From Gordoniibacillus kamchatkensis (lineage in GTDB: Bacteria; Bacillota; Bacilli; Paenibacillales; NBRC-103111): a stretch of DNA of 64,000 nucleotides. The position numbers were made by a program, and so were the translations under genes. This document shows positions 57,133-64,000 of the stretch, one piece after another. Location of the stretch: positions 1 to 64,000 of the forward strand of contig NZ_JXAK01000041.1 of the NCBI RefSeq assembly GCF_000829455.1, written 5' to 3'. The stretch's first letter is position 1; each line of letters starts with the position of its first letter. A model generated the notes under the pieces. The model was not told the DNA's origin and searched no databases. It worked only from the letters and a program-made list of their open reading frames with translations.

Positions 57133-58464
57133 TTAAATTTCCGATATGGTCACCAGTTCGCCGGCGGCGAACCGGTCGATCGCATCGAGAGCGCGCTGCG
57201 CGAGCTGTTCGTTTTTCAGCTTCTTGTTTTTCATTTTGCCGGGCAGCGGCGGGAATAGTCCGAAGTTAGCGTTCATCGGCTGAAAATGCTCGAAGTCCGC
57301 AGTCGTGATGTAGTTCGCCATGGCGCCCAGCGCCGTTTCGTGCGGCAATTCGACGGGCGCCATGCCGCGCGCCAGACGGCCGGCGTTGAGGCCGGCGAGA
57401 AGCCCGGAAGCGGCCGATTCGACATAGCCTTCCACCCCGGTCATTTGCCCGGCGAAAAATAAGCGGTCGTCCTGCTTCCATTGATAAGTAGGCTTCAGCA
57501 GCTTCGGCGAATTGATGAACGTGTTGCGGTGCATAACGCCGTAACGGACGAACTCCGCGTTCTCCAGTCCCGGTATGAGGGAAAACACCCGCTTCTGCTC
57601 GCCCCACTTCAGGTGTGTCTGGAAGCCGACCAGGTTGAACAGCGTGCCGGCGGCGTTATCTTGCCGCAGCTGGACGACGGCGTGCGGCAATTTGCCGGTG
57701 TGCGGATTCACCAGGCCGACCGGTTTCATCGGACCGAACAGCACCGTCTGCTTGCCGCGCTTCGCCATCACCTCGATCGGCATGCAGCCTTCGAAGTAAA
57801 TTTCTTTCTCGAACTCTTTAACCGGGGCCGTTTCGGCCGTAACGAGAGCTTCGTAGAAAGCCTCGAACTCCGTTTCCGTCATCGGGCAATTCAAGTAGGC
57901 CGCTTCCCCTTTGTCGTAGCGGGAAGCAAGATACACTTTCTCCATATCGATCGAATCTTTTTCCACTATCGGAGCTGCAGCGTCGTAAAAATACAAATAC
58001 GTTTCGCCGAGCCGCTCCTGCAGCCGCTGCGACAATGCCGGCGACGTCAGGGGGCCACTGGCGATGACGACGATTCCGTCCGGAATGTCCTGCATTTCTT
58101 CGTTGCGCACATCAACGAGCGGATGGTCGCGCAAAGCGCTTGTTATACCGCCGGAAAACCCGTCGCGGTCGACCGCGAGCGCCCCGCCGGCCGGCACGGC
58201 GTGCCTGTCGGCGCTCGCCATAATGAGCGAATCCATGCGCCGCATCTCTTCCTTCAGCACGCCGACGGCGTTCGTAAGGCTGTTCGCGCGCAGCGAGTTG
58301 CTGCAGACGAGTTCGGCGAACTTGTCGGTAATGTGCGCCGGCGTTTTCACGACGGGCCGCATTTCATAAAGCGTGACCGGGACGCCTTGCTTCGCGATTT
58401 GCCAAGCGGCTTCGCTGCCGGCAAGGCCAGCGCCGATCACGGTAACGCGCTGCGGGGATGACAA
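57133..58464 (-). CDS. trmFO: Methylenetetrahydrofolate-tRNA-(uracil-5-)-methyltransferase TrmFO
   Basis: TrmFO makes m5U54 in tRNA using methylenetetrahydrofolate and FADH2. The 443-aa protein has the FAD-binding [18 protein letters not shown] and the [20 protein letters not shown] signature. TTG 58464 is chosen as the start (GAGGAG nine bases upstream); an ATG at 58497 overlaps the topA end and is a weaker choice. Followed by hslV with codV missing. Confidence 0.93.
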   Translation of the reverse strand: MSSPQRVTVIGAGLAGSEAAWQIAKQGVPVTLYEMRPVVKTPAHITDKFAELVCSNSLRANSLTNAVGVLKEEMRRMDSLIMASADRHAVPAGGALAVDRDGFSGGITSALRDHPLVDVRNEEMQDIPDGIVVIASGPLTSPALSQRLQERLGETYLYFYDAAAPIVEKDSIDMEKVYLASRYDKGEAAYLNCPMTETEFEAFYEALVTAETAPVKEFEKEIYFEGCMPIEVMAKRGKQTVLFGPMKPVGLVNPHTGKLPHAVVQLRQDNAAGTLFNLVGFQTHLKWGEQKRVFSLIPGLENAEFVRYGVMHRNTFINSPKLLKPTYQWKQDDRLFFAGQMTGVEGYVESAASGLLAGLNAGRLARGMAPVELPHETALGAMANYITTADFEHFQPMNANFGLFPPLPGKMKNKKLKNEQLAQRALDAIDRFAAGELVTISEI

Positions 58465-58477
58465 TGTGTCCAACTCC

Positions 58478-60585
58478 TCATTCCTCAATCGCGGCATATT
58501 CGTCCGCGGCGTCCTCTTTTACCTCTTCTTTGAAATCGCAAGCCGTACAATGCACCGTCACGCCGCTCTTTGAGCGCTTCTCCACCAGCATGGAGCCGCA
58601 GTCCGGGCACGGCACGGCCACCGGCTTATCCCAGGATACGAAATCGCAATCCGGGTAACGGTCGCAGCCGAAGAAGACGCGCCCTTTTTTGCTGCGCCGT
58701 TCGACGACGCGGCCTTCTTTGCACTTCGGGCACGTGACCCCGATATCTTTGACGATCGGCTTCGTGTTGCGGCAGTCCGGAAAGCCGGAGCAGGCGAGAA
58801 ACTTGCCGAAGCGGCCCATTTTGTACACCATGAACCGGCCGCACTTCTCGCATTGAACGTCCGACACTTCGTCCTGAATCTCGATCTCCTTCATCTCTTC
58901 TTCCGCGACTTCAAGCCGCTTCTCGAACGACGAATAAAACTGATCGAGCACTTTGACCCAGTCGACGCTGCCTTCTTCGACGTGATCGAGCTCGCCTTCC
59001 ATCTGAGCCGTGAACTCCACATCGAGAATTTCCGGGAAAAACTGTTCCATCTGCTGAATAACCAGCTCGCCGAGCTCGGTCGGAACGAACTTCTTCTCTT
59101 CGATCGCCACATAGCCGCGCTTTTGGATCGTCTCGAGCGTCGGGGCATACGTGCTCGGACGGCCGATTCCCATTTCCTCCAGCGCGCGCACGAGGCGGGC
59201 TTCCGTATACCGCGGCGGCGGCTGGGTGAAATGCTGCTTCGGCTCGATCGCGTTCTTCTTTACTTTGTCGCCGGACTTCAGCGGCGGAAGCAGCTTGTCT
59301 TCCTCCGTCGTACCGTCGTCGTTGCCTTCCACGTAAACTTTCATGAAGCCGGCGAATTTCAGCTTGGAGCCAACCGCGCGAAACACTACGTCCCCGGCCG
59401 TCAAATCGACGGTCATCGTATCGAGCACGGCGGACGACATCTGGCTGGCGACAAAACGTTCCCAAATGAGCTTATACAAGCGATACTGGTCGCGGCTCAA
59501 ATACTCTTTGATCGCGTCCGGCTCGCGTTCCACGGAGCTCGGGCGAATGCCTTCGTGCGCGTCTTGCGCGTTCGCGTTCTTTTTCGTATATTGGCGCGGC
59601 GTTTCCGGAACGTAGTCAGCGCCGAATTTGCCGGTAACGTAAGCTTTCGCTTCTTCTTGCGCTACAGGCGAGATGCGGGTGGAGTCGGTACGCATATACG
59701 TAATGAGACCGACTGTCCCTTCTTTGCCGAGATCGATGCCTTCGTACAGCTGCTGCGCCACGGACATCGTCTTGGCTGCGCGGAAGTTCAGCTTGCGCGC
59801 AGCTTCCTGCTGCAGCGTCGACGTGATGAACGGAGCTGCCGGATGGCGCTGCCGCTCCTTCTCCTTCACTTCCGTTACCGTAAACGGATTCGAGCCGATT
59901 TGCGCAAGTATTTCTTTCACGTCCGCTTCCGAACGAAGCTCCTTTTTGTCTTTCCAGACGCTGAACTTCGCTTCGAACGCGGCGGATCCGGACTGCAGCT
60001 GGGCCGTGATCGACCAGTACTCTTCCGGCACGAACGCCTTGATCTCGTTTTCCCGGTCCATGATAAGCTTCACCGCAACCGATTGCACGCGGCCGGCGGA
60101 TAAGCCCTTCTTCACTTTTTTCCACAGCAGCGGGCTGATTTTGTAGCCGACGAGCCGGTCCAGAATGCGTCTTGCCTGCTGCGCGTTGACGAGATCCTGA
60201 TTGATTTTGCGCGGAGTCTTGAAAGCGTCTTTGACAGCTTGCTTCGTAATTTCGTTGAAGACGACGCGGCAATCTTCATCCTGCGGCAAATCCAGATAGT
60301 GCGCGAGGTGCCACGCAATTGCTTCCCCTTCGCGTCAGGGTCGGCTGCGAGATACACTTTTTTCACTTTCTTGCGCGCATCCTTAAGCTCTTTGAGCACA
60401 TTGCCCTTACCGCGAATGGTAATGTATTTCGGCTCGAAGCCGTGATCGATTTCAACGCCCATTTGGCTTTTGGGAAGGTCTCGAATATGCCCCATTGAGG
60501 CTTTGACGATAAATTTGCTGCCCAAATATTTGCCGATTGTCTTCGCCTTTGCCGGCGACTCGACGATCACCAAACAATCTGCCAT
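58478..60585 (-). CDS. topA: DNA topoisomerase I, frameshifted as read
   Basis: TopA relaxes negative supercoils. The N-terminal Toprim part ([25 protein letters not shown]) leads into [14 protein letters not shown] in the next frame; the catalytic Tyr motif [14 protein letters not shown] and three C-terminal C4 zinc ribbons (CEKCG, CPKCK, CPDCG) follow. One G (plus strand) is missing near 60332 (GACCGC to GACGC); repaired length is 702 aa. An essential gene, so an assembly error is likely. Confidence 0.94.
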
Positions 60586-60632
60586 CGACCGTTTCCTCCC
60601 CCCGATGTTATCGTCAAATTCGTGCCGTGCTT

Positions 60633-61727
60633 TTAAATTGCCTTATATACGGAGCCCGGTAATGGTTGGATCAAGTTTTTCATTGTTAAAGATAGCAGAA
60701 CTGAATGCAAATGTCCAAACGTAAATGCGGTTTGGGCGAGCAGCTCATCGGCCGTAGCCCCTTCCGCGGCCAGCAAATCGTAGACAAGACGCTCGTCCGC
60801 GGACATGGCAGCCACCCGTCCGTCTTGTTTACTATGTGTATGAACAGGCTTTGTTATAAGGTGACGGTACTCCTCAATAATGTGTTCGGCGGATAAAATC
60901 ATTTTGGCGGTGCCGTCGCAAACAAGATTGAGGGCGCCGACGCTTTTCGGCGACGTGATGGGACCGGGGACAGCGAATACATCGCGCCCTTCGTCGAGCG
61001 CCTGCTTCGCGGTGAGCAGCGATCCGCTTTGCCTTGCGGCTTCAACGACTACAACGCCAAGGCTTAAGCCGGCGATAATCCGGTTGCGCTGCGGGAACAT
61101 GCCTTTCTTCATCGCCGTCCCGAGCGGATATTCGGACAAAATCAAGCCATGGCGGGCGATTTCGCGGTGCAGCGCAGCGTTGTCCGGAGGATAAATCCGG
61201 TCTAGCGGACAGCCGAGCACGGCGATCGTGGCGCCGCCCGCTTCGAGCGCACCGCGATGGGCGCAGCCGTCGATACCGCGGGCGAGACCGCTCACAATCG
61301 CGAATCCTGCTTGCGCCAACGTACCGGCGAGCATGGCCGCAATTTTCTGTCCGTACACCGTCGGCGTCCGCGTTCCGACTATCGCGATAGCCGAATCCTT
61401 CAGCTTCGCCCAATCGCCAATGCCGTACAGCACCCACGGCGGCTGAGCTGTCTCTTTCAAAATGCCGGGGTAATCGCTGTCGAACGCAGTCACGATCCGG
61501 ACACCGCGCTGCCGATACGCTTCCCGCCTCCGTTCGACAAATGCCGGCGTCAACCGTTCCCGCACAGCCGCCACTTGCGCGGCGCGCAAACCGAGCGCGG
61601 CCAAATCGTGTTCCTTCATTATAAATATTTTGTCGATCGGTTGCACGTGGACGATTATGCGCAAAATCGACTGCCAACCGATGCCCTCCAGTTCGTGCAA
61701 GCCGAATACGATATCTCGTGGCTCCAT
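60633..61727 (-). CDS. dprA: DNA-processing protein DprA (Smf)
   Basis: DprA loads RecA on incoming ssDNA during natural transformation. The 364-aa protein has the Rossmann-like domain with [24 protein letters not shown] and [10 protein letters not shown], and a C-terminal winged-helix part. ATG 61727 with GGAGG upstream. It lies between sucD and topA, as in most Bacillales. Confidence 0.96.
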   Translation of the reverse strand: MEPRDIVFGLHELEGIGWQSILRIIVHVQPIDKIFIMKEHDLAALGLRAAQVAAVRERLTPAFVERRREAYRQRGVRIVTAFDSDYPGILKETAQPPWVLYGIGDWAKLKDSAIAIVGTRTPTVYGQKIAAMLAGTLAQAGFAIVSGLARGIDGCAHRGALEAGGATIAVLGCPLDRIYPPDNAALHREIARHGLILSEYPLGTAMKKGMFPQRNRIIAGLSLGVVVVEAARQSGSLLTAKQALDEGRDVFAVPGPITSPKSVGALNLVCDGTAKMILSAEHIIEEYRHLITKPVHTHSKQDGRVAAMSADERLVYDLLAAEGATADELLAQTAFTFGHLHSVLLSLTMKNLIQPLPGSVYKAI

Positions 61728-61765
61728 ATATCCGCCGCCTCCTATATGACAAGCGTTATAAGACG

Positions 61766-61812
61766 AAAAAGCAACCTTCCACGCTCCATTTGGGGAGTGC
61801 GAAAGGTTGCTT
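61766..61812 (-). terminator. Terminator after sucD
   Basis: Read on minus, AGCAACCTT pairs with AAGGTTGCT (around 61771-61811), with inner CGC/GCG pairs, followed by a five-T run (plus A run 61766-61770). Confidence 0.85.
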
Positions 61813-61845
61813 ACCTATTCGTCCGTAATAGCTTATGCGATTAGC

Positions 61846-62778
61846 TTACTTGCGGGTGATGCATTTGTCAAGCAGGCCTTTTTCTTCAAGCACCGCAACG
61901 AGCGTAGAGCCCATTTCGGACGGAGTCGGCGCAACGCGGATGCCGCAGCGCTCCATCGTCGCCACTTTTTCCGCCGCCGTTCCTTTGCCGCCGGAAATGA
62001 TCGCGCCGGCATGGCCCATCCGTTTTCCCGGAGGCGCCGTTTTGCCGCCGATGAAGCCGACGACCGGCTTCTTCATGTTGGCAGCGATCCACTCGGCCGC
62101 TTCTTCCTCCGCCGTACCGCCGATTTCGCCGATCATGATGACGGCGTACGTATCCGGATCTTCGTTAAACAGCTTCAAAATATCGATGAACTCGGAGCCT
62201 TTTACCGGGTCGCCGCCGATGCCGACCGCGGACGATTGGCCGATGCCGCGCGTCGTAAGCTGGTGTACCGCTTCGTAGGTGAGCGTTCCGGACCGGGAAA
62301 CGACGCCGACGTGGCCTTTCATATGGATATATCCCGGCATAATGCCGATTTTGCACTCTTCAGGCGTAATGACGCCCGGGCAGTTAGGCCCGATGAGGCG
62401 CGTCTTCTTGCCTTCCATGTAGCGCTTCACTTTCACCATGTCCAGCACCGGGATGCCCTCGGTAATGCAGATGACGAGATCGAGCTCGGCGTCTACAGCT
62501 TCCATGATCGAATCGGCCGCGAACGGCGGCGCAACGTATATGACGGAAGCGGTAGCGCCCGTCGCGTTTTTCGCTTCGATGACGCTGTTGTAGATCGGCA
62601 CTTTCTTCGTTTCGCCGTTCTCCAGCGTGATGTCGGCGGTTTGCCCGCCTTTGCCAGGCGTAACGCCGGCGACCATTTGCGTACCGTAGTCGAGGCCGCC
62701 CTTCGTATGGAACAGACCGGTTTTGCCGGTAATCCCTTGCGTGATCACTTTTGTATTCTTATCGACCAAAATGCTCAT
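61846..62778 (-). CDS. sucD: Succinate--CoA ligase alpha subunit
   Basis: SucD holds the phosphohistidine of succinyl-CoA synthetase (TCA cycle). The 310-aa product has the N-terminal CoA-binding [29 protein letters not shown] and the active-site His256 in [13 protein letters not shown]. Downstream of sucC; ends in the terminator 61766-61812. Confidence 0.97.
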   Translation of the reverse strand: MSILVDKNTKVITQGITGKTGLFHTKGGLDYGTQMVAGVTPGKGGQTADITLENGETKKVPIYNSVIEAKNATGATASVIYVAPPFAADSIMEAVDAELDLVICITEGIPVLDMVKVKRYMEGKKTRLIGPNCPGVITPEECKIGIMPGYIHMKGHVGVVSRSGTLTYEAVHQLTTRGIGQSSAVGIGGDPVKGSEFIDILKLFNEDPDTYAVIMIGEIGGTAEEEAAEWIAANMKKPVVGFIGGKTAPPGKRMGHAGAIISGGKGTAAEKVATMERCGIRVAPTPSEMGSTLVAVLEEKGLLDKCITRK

Positions 62779-62827
62779 GGTTCGTTTGCACCCCTTGATT
62801 GTTGGTTCGTCGTCCGCAGGCGACGCC

Positions 62828-63984
62828 TTATTTCACGAGAGAGACGATCTTCTGCGCGCCGTCGGCCATCGAGTCGGCGGCGACGATGTTCAGTCCGGAT
62901 TCGTTCAGCATCTTTTTGCCGAGCTCGACGTTCGTGCCTTCGAGGCGTACGACGAGCGGCTTGTCGAGACCGAGCTGCTTCGCCGCTTCGATAACGCCGG
63001 TTGCAATGACGTCGCAGCGCATAATGCCGCCGAAAATGTTGACAAAGATGCCTTTTACGTTCTCGTCGGAAAGAATGATTTTGAACGCTTCCGTAACTTT
63101 CTCCGTCGTGGCGCCGCCGCCTACGTCAAGGAAGTTGGCCGGCTCGCCGCCGTAATATTTGATAATGTCCATCGTCGCCATGGCGAGTCCTGCTCCGTTA
63201 ACCATGCAGCCGATGTTGCCGTCGAGGGCGATGTAGCTCAGATCGAATTTGGACGCTTGAATTTCTTTCTCGTCTTCTTCGTCAAGGTCGCGCAGCTCTA
63301 CGATTTCCGCATGGCGGAACAGCGCGTTGGAGTCGAAGTTCAGCTTCGCGTCGAGTGCCATGACATCGCCGTCGCCGGTAACGACAAGCGGATTGATCTC
63401 GGCGATCGAGCAGTCTTTGTCGACGAACGCTTTGTACAGGGAGAGCATGAACTGAGCCGCTTTGTTCACAAGCTCGTTCGGAATGTTGATGTGTACGCGA
63501 GACGGCGCGCCTGGAACGGCTGCAGGCCAATGGCCGGATCGACGACTTCCTTGAAATTTCTCGGGGTGTGGGCGGCTACTTCTTCAATCTCCGTACCGCC
63601 TTCTTCGGAACCCATCATGACGACGCGGCCGGTCGCCCGGTCGACGACGACGCCGACATAGTACTCTTTCTTGATGTCGCAGCCTTGCTCGATCAAAAGG
63701 CGCTTCACTTCTTTGCCTTCCGGACCGGTCTGGTGCGTAACAAGTACTTTGCCGAGAATTTGCTCGGCGTATGTACGAACTTCATCGAGGTTCTTGGCAA
63801 CTTTCACGCCGCCGGCCTTGCCGCGGCCGCCTGCATGAATTTGCGCTTTAACGACGACAACCGAAGTGCCAAGATCTTTGGCCGCTTGTACGGCTTCGTC
63901 GACAGTGAAGGCCACTTTACCTTGCGGGACTTTGACCCCGTACTGTCTCAGCACTTCTTTGCCTTGGTACTCGTGGATATTCAT
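62828..63984 (-). CDS. sucC: Succinate--CoA ligase ADP-forming beta subunit, frameshifted as read
   Basis: SucC is the ATP-grasp subunit of succinyl-CoA synthetase. The N-terminus [20 protein letters not shown] with [13 protein letters not shown] gives way to [16 protein letters not shown] in the next frame; the nucleotide/Mg part ([11 protein letters not shown]) and [13 protein letters not shown] follow. One G (plus strand) is missing near 63491 (coding ACACC to ACAC); repaired length is 385 aa. Start ATG 63984 has AGGAGG upstream near the window edge. Confidence 0.95.
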
Positions 63985-64000
63985 TTGCCAATTTCCTCCT

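Overview
The window reads as chromosomal core DNA of a GC-rich, flagellated, low-temperature-neutral Gram-positive of the Bacillales, most like Paenibacillaceae (Paenibacillus/Cohnella type). That placement is an inference from gene order, the fla/che operon layout, PolC-type replicase, CodY, HslV/HslU, RnpM/YlxQ and codon use. Every real gene I can support lies on the minus strand, so transcription runs from the right edge to the left edge. No rRNA, tRNA, CRISPR array, prophage or insertion sequence was seen.

Read in the direction of transcription: (1) 63984-61766, sucC-sucD (TCA cycle) ending in a clear intrinsic terminator; (2) 61727-54022, dprA, topA, trmFO, hslV, hslU, codY, i.e. DNA uptake, topoisomerase, tRNA methylation, ATP-dependent proteolysis and the GTP/branched-chain-amino-acid sensing repressor, ending in a strong terminator at 53949-53979. 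The codV/xerC gene found here in Bacillus subtilis is missing; (3) 53763-22587, a ~31 kb fla/che block: flgB, flgC, fliE, fliF-G-H-I-J, ylxF/motE-like, fliK, flgD, a TIGR02530-type gene, flgG(E), flbD, fliL, fliM, fliY, cheY, fliO-P-Q-R, flhB-A-F-G, cheB-A-W-C-D, a small membrane protein, sigD, fapA, a 108-aa gene, swrB-like and an MltG-like stub, closed by a terminator at 22542-22584. It builds the basal body, the type III export gate, the hook, the switch and the chemotaxis pathway, and ends with the sigma factor for late flagellar genes; (4) 22334-16703, rpsB, tsf, pyrH, frr, uppS, cdsA, dxr (translation, UMP kinase, lipid/isoprenoid); (5) 16367-9105, rasP, proS, polC; (6) 8889-248, rimP, nusA, rnpM, ylxQ, infB, rbfA, nrnA, truB, ribF, rpsO (transcription/translation factor operon) driven by a near-consensus promoter at 8991-9020.

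Two things stand out. First, seven genes (ribF, polC, flhG, the TIGR02530-type gene, hslU, topA, sucC) are each broken by a single-base indel while both halves stay perfectly conserved. Five of the seven look like loss of one C from a CC. Since several are essential, I read these as assembly errors; each gene is annotated over its full repaired span. Second, three intergenic imperfect palindromes (1-75, 13481-13581, 16521-16691) share a CTCCGCTCCGC-type edge and sit downstream of rpsO, proS and dxr, which suggests a dispersed repeat family. The rest is highly conserved housekeeping sequence; I found no convincing new defence, mobile or biosynthetic system. Smaller curiosities are an archaeal-type proS at the usual proS locus, a 31-codon upstream ORF overlapping flgB, a long Gly/Arg/Gln-rich segment in InfB, and HslV with Glu as residue 2.
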